Positions 7,034 through 16,536 of a stretch of 64,000 nucleotides of DNA are shown piece after piece. This stretch comes from Haoranjiania flava (lineage in GTDB: Bacteria; Bacteroidota; Bacteroidia; Chitinophagales; Chitinophagaceae), in the NCBI RefSeq assembly GCF_025631005.1, contig NZ_JAOTPL010000002.1:248001-312000 (forward strand), given 5' to 3'. Position 1 is the first letter of the stretch. Every line of letters begins with the position of its first letter. A program made the translations under genes and the position numbers. The notes below the pieces were generated by a model, which worked only from the letters and a program-made list of their open reading frames with translations, had not been told where the DNA came from and did no database searches.

Positions 7034-9835
7034 ATGGAGAAAAAACTTTTTCTGCTTGATGCTATGGCGTTGATATACCGTGCCTATTACGCACTTATAC
7101 GCAACCCCCGCATCACCTCACAGGGCAAAAATACAAACGCACAATTCGGATTTACAAATACACTGATTGAACTCATCAATAAATACAAGCCTACGCACAT
7201 GGCGGTGTGCTTCGATGCATTCGCGCCAACTGAACGGCACACCAGCTTTGAGATGTACAAGGCCAACCGGCAGGAAGCGCCTGAAGACCTGCTCTCTTCT
7301 TTGCCTGAAATAAAAAGGATCATTGAAGCCTTCAATATACCGGTGCTTGAGCGTGAAGGCTATGAGGCAGATGATGTAATAGGCACGCTTGCGTGGCAGG
7401 CAGCAGATATGGGTTATGAAGTTTTTATGGTTACCCCGGACAAGGATTTCGGGCAGTTGCTTACCAAAGAAAACGTGTTTATTTTCAAGCCCGCGTACAT
7501 GGGCAGCAAGGAAGAAATTCTTACAGCGGAAAAGATTTGCGAGAAATGGGATATAGAAAATGTTTGCCAGGTGATTGACATCCTCGGACTTATGGGCGAT
7601 GCAGTAGACAATATCCCGGGCATTGCAGGCGTGGGCGCCAAAACAGCAGCCAAGCTCTTGAAAGAATATAAAACACTGGAAAATGTACTGGAAAATGCCG
7701 ATGGTATTCCTGGTGCACTGGGTGAAAAAATAAGGGCCGGGAAAGAAAATGCCATCTTATCTAAAATGCTGGCTACCATCATCACCGACGTACCTATAGA
7801 ATTTCACGAAGAAGACTTTGAACTAAAGCCCTGGAATACAGAGGCTTTGACCCAGGTGTTTGCGGAGCTTGAGTTTCGTGCGCTGGGCAAAAGATTGCTG
7901 GGTGAAACCTTTACGGTGTCTGTATCTGAAAACGTGCAGAGAGATCTTTTTGGAAATGTTGTGGAAGCTGATATGCAGGTTGCCATCACGGAAGATATTC
8001 AGACAGTGAAGGAAATGCGCAACATCAGCAATACCGAACACAAATACCATCTTATTGATACAAACCCGGACATTCACCGGCTTATTCAAAAATTATTTAC
8101 CTATAAAGAAATCTCTTTTGATACAGAAACCACGAGTCCTGATGCAAACCGCGCTGAGCTGGTAGGGCTGAGTTTCTGTGTAGAAAAAGGAGAAGCTTTC
8201 TATGTACCCCTGCCTGCCGACAGGCAGGAGACGCTGAAAAGGCTGGATCTGTTTGATGAACTGTTTCGCAGAAGTGATGTTTTATGGATCGGGCAGAATA
8301 TAAAATATGATCTGCTGGTTTTGAAATGGTACGGTAAGGAGCTCACAGGCGAAGTGTTTGATACAATGGTAGCGCATTACGTAATTGAGCCGGAAGGCAG
8401 GCGTGGCATGGATTTGCTTAGCGAGCAATACCTGGGTTATACGCCCATAGCCATCACTGAAATGATTGGTAAAAAAGGTAAGAACCAGGGAACCATGCGC
8501 GACGTAGAGGTTGGCAAAGTGGTGGAATACGCCGGCGAAGATGCAGATGTAACGCTGCAATTGAAAGATGTCTTCGCACCTATGATCCATACAAAAAACG
8601 TACATACCATTTTTGCGCAGGTTGATAATCCTTTGGTAAAAGTACTGATGGATATGGAGTTTGAAGGTGTAAAGATCGATGAAGGTTTTTTGCTGGACTA
8701 CTCCAAAGGACTGGAAAAAGAAGCCGCTGAATATGAAGAAAATGTTTACCGCGAAGCAGGCGTAAGGTTTAACCTGGCATCGCCTAAACAGTTAGGAGAA
8801 GTGCTTTTTGAAAAATTGCAGTTAGACCCCAGGGCCAGGAAAACCAGGACAGGCCAATATGCTACGGGCGAAGATGTATTGCTGAAATTATCGCATCAGC
8901 ATAAAATTGCAGAGGACATCCTAAGTTTCAGGGAACTCACCAAGCTGCGCAATACCTATGTGGATACTTTACCGCAGATAGTGAATCCGAGAAGCGGAAG
9001 GGTACACACCTCTTTTAACCAGACAATCGCTGTCACCGGGCGTTTGAGCAGTAACAATCCTAACCTCCAGAATATACCTATCAGAACAGAGCGGGGAAGG
9101 GAAATAAGAAGAGCATTTATCGCGCGCGATGAGAATCATATTTTATTAAGCGCCGATTATTCTCAAATAGAACTGCGCATTGTAGCAGCTATCAGTGGCG
9201 ATAAAAATATGTGCGAAGCGTTTAAAAATGGTACGGACATTCATACAGCAACGGCTGCAAAAGTCTATGGCGTAGATCCTGTTGATGTTACCAAGGAGCA
9301 GCGCTATAAAGCCAAAAGTGTAAACTTCGGCATTATTTACGGACAGGGCGCTTTTGGATTGGCTAACAATCTCAACATCAGCAGATCAGAAGCGCGGGAG
9401 ATCATTGAAAACTACAAAAAAGAATTTTCGGGGATTGATAATTATATGACTGAGGCAATTGCTTCCGCCCAGCGAAAAGGCTATGCAGAAACCATCCTTG
9501 GCAGAAAGAACTGGCTGAAAGATATCAATTCATCCAATGCTGTGGTGCGCGGCTATGCAGAAAGAAATGCCATCAACTCTCCCATACAAGGAACGGCAGC
9601 AGATATGATCAAGCTTGCCATGATCAATATTCATAAGGCTTTCAAAGAACAAGGCATACGTTCAAAAATGATTTTGCAGGTACATGATGAACTGGTGTTT
9701 GATGTACTGCAAAGCGAAATAGAACTGGTCAGGGAGATTGTGATAAACAAGATGCGCACTGCACTGCCGCTGCCAAATGATGTGCCTGTGGAAGCAGAGG
9801 CAGGCATTGGTACAAATTGGCTGGAAGCGCATTAA
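7034..9835 (+). CDS. polA: DNA polymerase I
   Basis: A 933-residue DNA polymerase I that fills Okazaki and repair gaps. All three domains are present. The 5'-nuclease domain occupies about residues 1-290 (YEADDVIGTLAW and GVGAKTAAKLL). The 3'-5' exonuclease looks active: DTE at 363-365, IGQNIKYDLL, and EYAGEDADV. The family A polymerase has motif A DYSQIE (Asp 708), motif B around Lys 761 (KSVNFGIIYG) and motif C VHDE at 883-886. The ATG at 7034 is chosen because the protein then starts MEKKLFLLDAMALIYRAYY as in relatives; an in-frame TTG at 7001 would add a non-conserved tail. A small perfect palindrome lies inside the gene at 8209-8228. A DUF3822 gene follows 18 bases later. Confidence 0.97.
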   Translation: MEKKLFLLDAMALIYRAYYALIRNPRITSQGKNTNAQFGFTNTLIELINKYKPTHMAVCFDAFAPTERHTSFEMYKANRQEAPEDLLSSLPEIKRIIEAFNIPVLEREGYEADDVIGTLAWQAADMGYEVFMVTPDKDFGQLLTKENVFIFKPAYMGSKEEILTAEKICEKWDIENVCQVIDILGLMGDAVDNIPGIAGVGAKTAAKLLKEYKTLENVLENADGIPGALGEKIRAGKENAILSKMLATIITDVPIEFHEEDFELKPWNTEALTQVFAELEFRALGKRLLGETFTVSVSENVQRDLFGNVVEADMQVAITEDIQTVKEMRNISNTEHKYHLIDTNPDIHRLIQKLFTYKEISFDTETTSPDANRAELVGLSFCVEKGEAFYVPLPADRQETLKRLDLFDELFRRSDVLWIGQNIKYDLLVLKWYGKELTGEVFDTMVAHYVIEPEGRRGMDLLSEQYLGYTPIAITEMIGKKGKNQGTMRDVEVGKVVEYAGEDADVTLQLKDVFAPMIHTKNVHTIFAQVDNPLVKVLMDMEFEGVKIDEGFLLDYSKGLEKEAAEYEENVYREAGVRFNLASPKQLGEVLFEKLQLDPRARKTRTGQYATGEDVLLKLSHQHKIAEDILSFRELTKLRNTYVDTLPQIVNPRSGRVHTSFNQTIAVTGRLSSNNPNLQNIPIRTERGREIRRAFIARDENHILLSADYSQIELRIVAAISGDKNMCEAFKNGTDIHTATAAKVYGVDPVDVTKEQRYKAKSVNFGIIYGQGAFGLANNLNISRSEAREIIENYKKEFSGIDNYMTEAIASAQRKGYAETILGRKNWLKDINSSNAVVRGYAERNAINSPIQGTAADMIKLAMINIHKAFKEQGIRSKMILQVHDELVFDVLQSEIELVREIVINKMRTALPLPNDVPVEAEAGIGTNWLEAH
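8209..8228. repeat. 8-bp-arm palindrome inside polA
   Basis: CCTGCCTG, loop CCGA, then CAGGCAGG: perfect 8-base arms inside the exonuclease domain of polA. It codes for the loop residues PLPADRQET without breaking the frame. Palindromes of this CCTGCC type recur in genomes of this phylum, mostly between genes; here one lies in a surface-loop region. Confidence 0.7.
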
Positions 9836-9853
9836 ATCGTAATATTGCAGCGT

Positions 9854-10672
9854 ATGCACCTTAAAATACAGGCGATAAAAAACCAACATACACCACACCG
9901 TCTTTTTCTTGAAGTGGGAGACGATTATGTAGCAGCCTGCACAACTTCTTCAGAGAATATTATTGCAGCATTTCATTTATACAGCTATAAAAACATGGAT
10001 GACTTTGCTGAAATACTGTATGCAGTTAAAGAAGGCTTTGCGCAGGCTAACAATGAATTGCCGGTAAATGTTGTGTGCCAGAATGCTTATGCCACCTGCA
10101 TTCCAAAGGAATTTTTGCAGGAGAGTAATGATGCAGGTTTTTTGAATAAAATACTCAATGTTCCGGCCGGATATGAAATGTTTTGGTCTTCACTCAATGA
10201 TATAGAGATCGCTTATTTTGTAGATAGCAAAAAATTGCAAACTCTGAAAAAAGCATTTCCTGGCATTAAGATCACGCATAAATATTCAACAATAATTCAC
10301 CGCATTGTGAATACTATTAAGGCAGATGGTAAATTATTGTATGCAATTTTTTATGACCATACCATGGTCCTCGCTGCCTTCAGCAACCGCGATTTACAAC
10401 TGATCAACACTTACAGTTTTTCTGGTGAAGCAGATGTTGTGTATCACCTGCTAAATGCAATAAAGCAATTGGGCTTCGACATAAATGACACCAGGCTGAT
10501 GTTGTCAGGAAGTATAGACGGCGACTCTGCTTTGTATAAACAGATCTATAATTTTATACCGCATATTGAGGGGGATACGATCGATGAAAATCTATTTTCA
10601 AAAGAGCAGACAGGCGCATATCCATTACACTATTTTATACCCTATTTTTTAAACACCGATTATTTTACATGA
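9854..10672 (+). CDS. DUF3822 family protein
   Basis: A 272-residue soluble protein matching the DUF3822 family, known from Bacteroidota and nearly always next to rsmD. Its two-lobed ASKHA/actin-like layout is suggested by repeated patterns such as LFLEVGDDYVAACT and LLYAIFYDHTMVLAAF, each a beta-strand run that would open a lobe; this fold assignment is inference. The function is unknown. ATG 9854 is preferred to the TTG at 9845. Its stop (TGA) overlaps the ATG of rsmD (ATGA), indicating translational coupling. Confidence 0.8.
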   Translation: MHLKIQAIKNQHTPHRLFLEVGDDYVAACTTSSENIIAAFHLYSYKNMDDFAEILYAVKEGFAQANNELPVNVVCQNAYATCIPKEFLQESNDAGFLNKILNVPAGYEMFWSSLNDIEIAYFVDSKKLQTLKKAFPGIKITHKYSTIIHRIVNTIKADGKLLYAIFYDHTMVLAAFSNRDLQLINTYSFSGEADVVYHLLNAIKQLGFDINDTRLMLSGSIDGDSALYKQIYNFIPHIEGDTIDENLFSKEQTGAYPLHYFIPYFLNTDYFT

Positions 10673-11217
10673 GAATAATAACCGGAAAATATCGTGGAAG
10701 AAGAATAAACCCGCCGGCTAAAATGCCCAATACCAGGCCTACTACAGACATTGCCAAGGAAGGCTTGTTCAATATTTTGCAAAACAGGGTAGATTTTGAT
10801 GATATAAAAACGCTGGATCTTTTTGGCGGCACAGGAAGCATCTCTTATGAGCTTGCCTCACGCGGTGCCGGCGATCTCACCATTGTGGAGAAGGACACAC
10901 AGATGTATAATTTCATTCAGCAAAATATAAAATTACTGGACATAGAAAATGCCAAAGTGCTGAAGATGGATGTGTTCCAGTACCTTGAAAGTTGCAGGGA
11001 CGCCTATGACTTTATTTTTGCCGGCCCTCCTTATTCTTTGGGAGCTATTGATGAATTGCCCAAACTGGTTGTTGAAAAGAAATTAATTGCGCAGGGCGGC
11101 TATTTTGTGCTGGAACATACGCCACGCAACGATTACAAAGATTACGCCGGCTATAGCTTTCAACGTAATTACGGCACTACCATTTTTACTTTTTTTGAAA
11201 GTACTCACGATGAATAA
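10669..11217 (+). CDS. rsmD: 16S rRNA (guanine-N2)-methyltransferase RsmD family
   Basis: A 182-residue SAM-dependent methyltransferase that in known relatives modifies G966 of 16S rRNA. Seen: the N-terminal MRIITGKYRGRRINPP, RPTTDIAKEGLFNIL, the SAM-binding loop LDLFGGTGSISYELASRGA, the acidic VEKD, and the motif IV region FIFAGPPYSLG. In most family members motif IV is [D/N]PPY; here Gly replaces the first residue. That residue normally contacts the target amino group, so activity could be altered or the change could be a lineage trait. The start overlaps the DUF3822 stop and the end overlaps the next gene by 8 bases, so these genes form one operon. Confidence 0.9.
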   Translation: MRIITGKYRGRRINPPAKMPNTRPTTDIAKEGLFNILQNRVDFDDIKTLDLFGGTGSISYELASRGAGDLTIVEKDTQMYNFIQQNIKLLDIENAKVLKMDVFQYLESCRDAYDFIFAGPPYSLGAIDELPKLVVEKKLIAQGGYFVLEHTPRNDYKDYAGYSFQRNYGTTIFTFFESTHDE

Positions 11218-11782
11218 GAATGAACTGCGCAAAGCATATCTTGCAAAAAGAAGAGCTATAGAGCCGCATCAGCGATTAAAGTTTGATGATCTTTTGCTCA
11301 TCAATTTGCAAAAAATCACTTTTGACGATGAGGTAAATTGCCTGTTCACTTATTTCCCGATTGAAAAATTCGGTGAACCGAATACGTTTATCTTTACCAG
11401 GTACATGCAGTTTGTTTTTCCTGAATTGCAGGTAGCTTACCCCAAAACAGATTGGCAAAACCACCAGATGCACGCATTGATCATAGAGGAAGAATCTTCT
11501 TACGAAAAAAATCCCCAGGGATTGTACGAGCCCGTATCTGAGGTAATTGTTGATCCGCGGGATATTGATGTGGTTTTTGTGCCACTGCTTGCTTTCGATA
11601 CAAACGGCTACCGCGTTGGCTTTGGAAAAGGTTACTATGATAAGTTTTTAACCACGTGCCGCGAAGATGTATTAAAAATCGGTTTCAGTTATTTTCCCCC
11701 GGTCGATGAAATAGAGGATGTATCTGATCATGATATTGCTTTAGATTATTGTATCACCTGCGATGCTGTTTATGCGTTCTGA
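11210..11782 (+). CDS. 5-formyltetrahydrofolate cyclo-ligase
   Basis: A 190-residue protein that converts 5-formyl-THF to 5,10-methenyl-THF with ATP. The signature GYRVGFGKGYYDKFL near residue 140 is the phosphate/folate-binding loop of the family, and the N-terminal NELRKAYLAKRRAI supplies the basic residues of the nucleotide site. ATG 11210 gives the expected N-terminus MNKNELRKAYLAKRR and overlaps the end of rsmD by 8 bases. The 3' end overlaps the lpxK start. Length is normal. Confidence 0.92.
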   Translation: MNKNELRKAYLAKRRAIEPHQRLKFDDLLLINLQKITFDDEVNCLFTYFPIEKFGEPNTFIFTRYMQFVFPELQVAYPKTDWQNHQMHALIIEEESSYEKNPQGLYEPVSEVIVDPRDIDVVFVPLLAFDTNGYRVGFGKGYYDKFLTTCREDVLKIGFSYFPPVDEIEDVSDHDIALDYCITCDAVYAF

Positions 11783-12851
11783 TGCCATCATAAAAGTTAT
11801 CAGGTACTTATTATTTCCCGTATCAGTGATATACGGGCTGGTGGTATTGCTGAGAAATTTCCTTTACAACAAAAAGATTCTTCGGTCTGCAACATTCAAC
11901 CTGCCGGTGATCTGCGTAGGCAACCTGTCTGTAGGCGGTACAGGCAAAACGCCGATGACGGAATACCTTATACGCTTATTAAAAAAAGATTACCTTGTGG
12001 CCACACTTAGCCGCGGCTATAAAAGAAAAACCAAAGGCTACCTGCTTGCCGGCAAAAATACTACCGCCCGTGATATCGGTGATGAGCCTATGCAGTTTCA
12101 TACTTCATTTCCTGAAATACGCGTAGCTGTTGGCGAGCAGCGTGCGGAAGCCATCCCGGCGTTGTTGCTCGATGCGCCTGAAACGGAAATAATCATTCTT
12201 GACGATGCTTTCCAGCACAGGCCTGTAAACGCAGGCCTGAATATATTGCTCACTGAGTTTGGAAATTTGTATGTGGATGATTTCTTTCTCCCTGCCGGCA
12301 ACCTGCGTGATGCAAAAACATCCGCGCAGCGGGCGCATATAATTATTGTCACCAAGTGCCCGCCGGATCTTTCTGTACGGCAAAAAGAAAAGATCACTGA
12401 ACGGTTAAATCCATTGCCTGGCCAACAGGTATTTTTCTCACACATTGCATACAATGAGCCCTGTCATTTATTTGCCCGGGATGAAAAGAAAAAGTTATCG
12501 GGAAGCCATGTATTGTTGATCACCGGCATAGCCAATACCGGTAAACTTATCTCTTATATTCAAGCCCATGCCGGTCATGTGGAGCTGCTGAGATACAGTG
12601 ACCATCACGATTTCACACACAATGATGTGCTTGCTTTAATCAATAGATTTTCTTCCGTTGCTGCAACTGATAAAATTATTGTTACCACAGAAAAAGATGC
12701 GGTCAAGCTCAGCAATTTTAAAGATATACTTATGGGTGTGCCTGTATATGTGCTGCCCATTCATCATGCATTTCTGTTTGATGAGCAACCAGAGTTTGAT
12801 GCAACAATATTAAATTTTATAAAAGAGTTTTCTGCAAAAGAGGTTAATTAA
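11772..12851 (+). CDS. lpxK: Tetraacyldisaccharide 4'-kinase
   Basis: A ~359-residue inner-membrane-associated kinase that phosphorylates the lipid A precursor at the 4' position. Seen: an N-terminal hydrophobic anchor (YLLFPVSVIYGLVVLL), the Walker A loop VGNLSVGGTGKTP at about residues 50-62, LSRGYKRKTKGYLL, and LDDAFQHRPV, the catalytic-region motif of LpxK. ATG 11772 and ATG 11763 are both possible; either overlaps the cyclo-ligase gene. The 3' end overlaps the convergent DUF4230 gene by 8 bases. Presence of lpxK fits a lipid A-bearing outer membrane and the LptD/OstA genes elsewhere in the window. Confidence 0.94.
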   Translation: MRSDAIIKVIRYLLFPVSVIYGLVVLLRNFLYNKKILRSATFNLPVICVGNLSVGGTGKTPMTEYLIRLLKKDYLVATLSRGYKRKTKGYLLAGKNTTARDIGDEPMQFHTSFPEIRVAVGEQRAEAIPALLLDAPETEIIILDDAFQHRPVNAGLNILLTEFGNLYVDDFFLPAGNLRDAKTSAQRAHIIIVTKCPPDLSVRQKEKITERLNPLPGQQVFFSHIAYNEPCHLFARDEKKKLSGSHVLLITGIANTGKLISYIQAHAGHVELLRYSDHHDFTHNDVLALINRFSSVAATDKIIVTTEKDAVKLSNFKDILMGVPVYVLPIHHAFLFDEQPEFDATILNFIKEFSAKEVN

Positions 12852-13545
12852 GCAGCTGCTGATTATCTTCTATTTTCCAGTCTTTAGATTTAATTACTTC
12901 TGTCAGCAAGGTTCTTAGCTGGTCTTTTGCTATCCGCGGCATTTCACTTTCCATAGCAGCTTTTTCCACTTGTTTCCTGGCATTTTCCTGTATTTTTCTG
13001 AAATCATCATTGCTGAATTTGTAGAAAATTTCATCGTCCAGGCTGTAGTAATTATAATCAGTTTCTATGGATAGCAGTTCAGGCTCAGGCACAGAGATCA
13101 GTCGCACCTTTTTATTTTCTTCATCCATTTCCCAACGGCATTTTTCAATATCGAAGCCTATCATCACTTTGGCTTTAACTATCACCAGCGCACTTTTTTG
13201 CGCGGGAATGAAAGCCAGCAGTTTTTTAGATTGTTTATAATTATATACTTCTGAAATAAATCCTTCGGCACAAACAATTTTAAATACTCTTTTCATGCTT
13301 TCCACAATAGTGTGCGAATGCTCTGAAACGATGGCAGATGCTTTGTTTGCGGACTTTTGAATGCGCCATAAAAGAATGATAAATATAGCGCCGATCCCCA
13401 ATCCTATCAACAGCATTGTCACGTTGCTATTGTTTTGCGGTGTGCCCAAAGGCCTGCCAAACATGGAGTATAGCGAAGCTGCAATAAAAAGAATAAGCAG
13501 CCCTAAACCTATCCACATAATCCGTTTTCCGTATCTTTGAAACAT
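12844..13545 (-). CDS. DUF4230 family membrane-anchored protein
   Basis: A 233-residue protein with two N-terminal membrane spans (about residues 9-27 and 43-61) and a soluble domain after residue 80 matching DUF4230: FISEVYNYKQSKKLLAFIPAQKSALVIVKAKVMIGFDI, then RLISVPEPELLSIETDYNYYSLDDEIF. The function of the family is unknown. The C-terminus is helical and charged. It is convergent with lpxK, with an 8-base overlap of the two 3' ends. Confidence 0.82.
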   Translation of the reverse strand: MFQRYGKRIMWIGLGLLILFIAASLYSMFGRPLGTPQNNSNVTMLLIGLGIGAIFIILLWRIQKSANKASAIVSEHSHTIVESMKRVFKIVCAEGFISEVYNYKQSKKLLAFIPAQKSALVIVKAKVMIGFDIEKCRWEMDEENKKVRLISVPEPELLSIETDYNYYSLDDEIFYKFSNDDFRKIQENARKQVEKAAMESEMPRIAKDQLRTLLTEVIKSKDWKIEDNQQLLN

Positions 13546-13729
13546 AGCGCTTAAAATTTAATGCTAAAATAATCATTTTTTCCCGCACAACTTTTTAAAT
13601 ATCTCTTACCATTGTGTTTACAAATGAACGAATAACCTTATAGCAATTCGACCAATTAAAGAGATAAAAAATATATATGGATGAAATAAAAGCATGATTT
13701 TTGCTAATATGTAGGAAGTAAATTTAACA

Positions 13730-15775
13730 ATGAAGAAAAATATAAATAAAAGACCAACAGGAAAAAACCATACTGTGGCAATGAAGCCTTTAACCGGTGT
13801 GCTGGATATGACGCGTTCAGGCGTGGGCTATGTAATAATCAGTGAAGAACAGGAAGATATTTTTATAAACAGAAATGACCTCGGAACAGCGCTGGATGGC
13901 GATACCGTAGTAGTAAAAGTGACAAGGAAAAGTTCAGTCAGCGGCAAGCTGGAAGGCAGGATCATTGATGTGCTAAAAAGAAACCAGACAGATTTCATGG
14001 GCGTGTTGAATGCTTCCGAAGGCTTTGGTTTTGTCAATATCATTTCAGAAAAACCACTGCCCGATTTTTATGTTTCTGCTATCAGGATGAAAAACATACC
14101 GGACGGATCAAGGGTTTTAGTAAAATTTTTGAAATGGGATTCGCCGGATAAAAAACCCGAAGCTGAAATAATCAAAGTGATACAGCCTGAAGATGAAAAT
14201 AATTTTGCCATGCAGAATATTCTCACTGAAAATGGCTTCACTATTGGCTTTGACGATGCAGTAAAAAAAGAATCAGAAGCCTTGCCTGACACTTTGCCGC
14301 AGCAAGAAATAAATCGAAGGAAGGATTTTCGCGATGTGCTTACCTTCACCGTAGATCCGCTGGATGCCAAAGATTTTGATGACGCCATTTCATTTAAAAA
14401 AATTGATGAACACTGGTTTGAAATAGGTGTACACATTGCAGACGTAAGCTATTATGTACGACCGGGCACTGCTTTGGACGATGAAGCTTATAAGCGCGCT
14501 ACTTCGGTTTATTTGCCCGATAGGGTAAACCCGATGCTGCCCGAACATATTTCAAATGTGCTGTGCTCACTGCGCCCGGATGAAGATAAATTTACTTTCT
14601 CTGCAGTCTTTACCATGAATAAAAACGGCGCTATCCGCGATACCTGGTTTGGAAGGACGGTCATCAGGTCTAACCGCAGGTTTACTTACGAGGAAGCACA
14701 GGATATTATTGACGGTGGCGCAGGAGACCACAGCGATGTGATACTGACCATACATGAGATTGCACAAAACATACGCCGGCAGCGTTTTGAGAAAGGAGCT
14801 ATCAATTTCTCATCTACAGAAGTGAGGTTTGTGCTTGATGATAAGGGCAAGCCTATCGGCATTGTAGTGAAGGAAAGCAAGCCTTCCCACCAGTTGATTG
14901 AAGAATTTATGCTGATTGCCAACAAAGCAGTTGCAGAGCAGGTTTCTAAAGTAAAGATCAAAGGGCAGCCACTACCTTTTCCTTACCGCGTTCACGATAA
15001 ACCAGACGAAGAAAAGCTTCAGGCATTTTTGCCGATAGCCATGAAATTTGGTTTTAAGTTTGATCTGAACACGCCTAAAACTATTGCAGAGAGTTTCAAC
15101 AACATGTTGCAGCAGATACAAGGTAAACCCGAAATGCATGTATTGGAACAGTTGGGCGTACGCACTATGGCAAAGGCTGTATACACTACAGAGAATGTTG
15201 GCCACTACGGCTTAGGCTTTGAAAACTATTGCCATTTTACTTCCCCTATCCGCCGCTATCCGGATGTGATGGTACATCGTGTGCTGGATGCTGTTTTAAA
15301 CAATAGCGCCAAACCTGATAAGGAGATGGAAGAAAAGTGCATACACTGCAGTGAGCGTGAGCGTGCAGCTATGGATGCAGAGCGGGATGGCGACAAGTAT
15401 AAACAGATAGAATATATGCGGGAGCATCTGGGCGAAGATTTTGACGGTGTTATCAGCGGAGTTTCTTCATTTGGCTTCTGGGTAGAGACTATCAATGAAA
15501 AATGCGAAGGCATGGTAAGCCTTATGAGCCTTTCGTATATGGATACTTTTGAGCATATTGAAGGTGAGTTTATGTTGCGTGGCATTAGAACAGGTAAGAC
15601 TTTCAGAATGGGCGACAGGATAAGGATCAAAGTAATTGCTGCTGATCTGGATAAGCGTCAGATGGATTATGAGTGGATTCCCAAGCCCGGCGGTGAACCT
15701 CAAAAAGATAAACCAACATCAAAGCCTGCAAAGAAACCTAAAAGAAATGCAGTGGGGCAGAAGAAAGAAAAATAA
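13730..15775 (+). CDS. rnr: Ribonuclease R (RNB family 3'-5' exoribonuclease)
   Basis: A 681-residue RNase II/R-type exonuclease. Cold-shock-like RNA-binding domains occupy about residues 15-185. The RNB catalytic domain begins near residue 195 and carries the Mg-binding acidic cluster D209, D215, D217, D218 (DPLDAKDFDDAI). IGVHIADVSYYV, LPDRVNPMLPEHIS and CHFTSPIRRYPDVMVHR are further RNB landmarks. A C-terminal S1 domain (FDGVISGVSSFGFWV) is followed by a Lys-rich tail, as is usual for RNase R rather than RNase II. It degrades structured RNA and takes part in rRNA quality control. It stands alone, followed by the R2 repeat cluster. Confidence 0.95.
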   Translation: MKKNINKRPTGKNHTVAMKPLTGVLDMTRSGVGYVIISEEQEDIFINRNDLGTALDGDTVVVKVTRKSSVSGKLEGRIIDVLKRNQTDFMGVLNASEGFGFVNIISEKPLPDFYVSAIRMKNIPDGSRVLVKFLKWDSPDKKPEAEIIKVIQPEDENNFAMQNILTENGFTIGFDDAVKKESEALPDTLPQQEINRRKDFRDVLTFTVDPLDAKDFDDAISFKKIDEHWFEIGVHIADVSYYVRPGTALDDEAYKRATSVYLPDRVNPMLPEHISNVLCSLRPDEDKFTFSAVFTMNKNGAIRDTWFGRTVIRSNRRFTYEEAQDIIDGGAGDHSDVILTIHEIAQNIRRQRFEKGAINFSSTEVRFVLDDKGKPIGIVVKESKPSHQLIEEFMLIANKAVAEQVSKVKIKGQPLPFPYRVHDKPDEEKLQAFLPIAMKFGFKFDLNTPKTIAESFNNMLQQIQGKPEMHVLEQLGVRTMAKAVYTTENVGHYGLGFENYCHFTSPIRRYPDVMVHRVLDAVLNNSAKPDKEMEEKCIHCSERERAAMDAERDGDKYKQIEYMREHLGEDFDGVISGVSSFGFWVETINEKCEGMVSLMSLSYMDTFEHIEGEFMLRGIRTGKTFRMGDRIRIKVIAADLDKRQMDYEWIPKPGGEPQKDKPTSKPAKKPKRNAVGQKKEK

Positions 15776-16500
15776 GTTTATTGTGGAAGGTTGCTATGTG
15801 GGAACGTGCCTCAAGGCGCTTCCCACAGAATGCTGGCTCAACATGGCAAATGATGTGATATTTTACTAATTTTTAAAATCAATACAGGATTTACTATTGT
15901 GTGAACTTACTATTGTAGGAACTTGTCTATTGTGAACTTGCTATTGTGGAATTGCTGTGTGGGAACGCGCCTCGAGGCGCGCCCCTGCTGTAATATTTAG
16001 ATTGCTAAATCAGATTATACCTTCCTTCTACAATTATAATAAGGATAAGAGATTTTCATTGTAAAGAACGCGCCTCAAGGCGCATTCCCACAGAATGCTG
16101 GCAGAACATTGCAAATGATGTGATATTTTACTAATTTTTAAAATCAGTACAGGATTTAATATTGTGGAATTGCTATGTTGAATTGCTATGTGGGAACGCG
16201 CCTCGAGGCGCGTCCCTGCTGTAATATTTAGATTGCTAAATCAGATTATACCTTCCTGTCTACAATTATAATAAGGAAAAAAGATTTTCATTGTAAAGAA
16301 CGCGCCTCAAGGCGCATTCCCACAGAATGCTGGCACAACATGGCAAATGATGTGATATTTTTCTAATTTTTAAAATCAGTACAGGATTTGCTATTGTGTG
16401 AACTTGTCTATTGTGAACTTGCTATTGTCGAATTGCTATTGTCGAATTGCTATTGTGGAATTGCTATGTGGGAACGCGCCTCGAGGCGCGCGCCAGAAAC
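15776..16500. repeat. R2 palindrome and minisatellite cluster
   Basis: Three diverged copies of a 230-265-bp unit; the palindrome-flank landmark GAACG recurs at 15802, 16066 and 16298. Each contains GTGATATTTT-[A/T]CTAATTTTTAAAATC, a run of short units of the type CTATTGTGGAATTG (15890-15955, 16160-16190, 16390-16465) and palindromes. Perfect copies of CGCGCCTCGAGGCGCG lie at 15966-15981, 16197-16212 and 16475-16490; a variant with long flanking arms spans 15797-15827. Two more CTCAAGG variants lie near 16068 and 16300. No protein-coding frame is supported. The same family occurs at 42249-42462. Confidence 0.9.
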
Positions 16501-16536
16501 ATCAATTATTCCAAAAATATAAGATGCATTTTTTTA

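Noticed and set aside
15636..15869. Forward ORF across the end of rnr and the first R2 palindrome
   Set aside because: Overlaps rnr in another frame and then only repeat sequence.
15890..16465. Short repeated units read as possible CRISPR
   Set aside because: Units of 14-16 bases without spacers, embedded in larger tandem copies.
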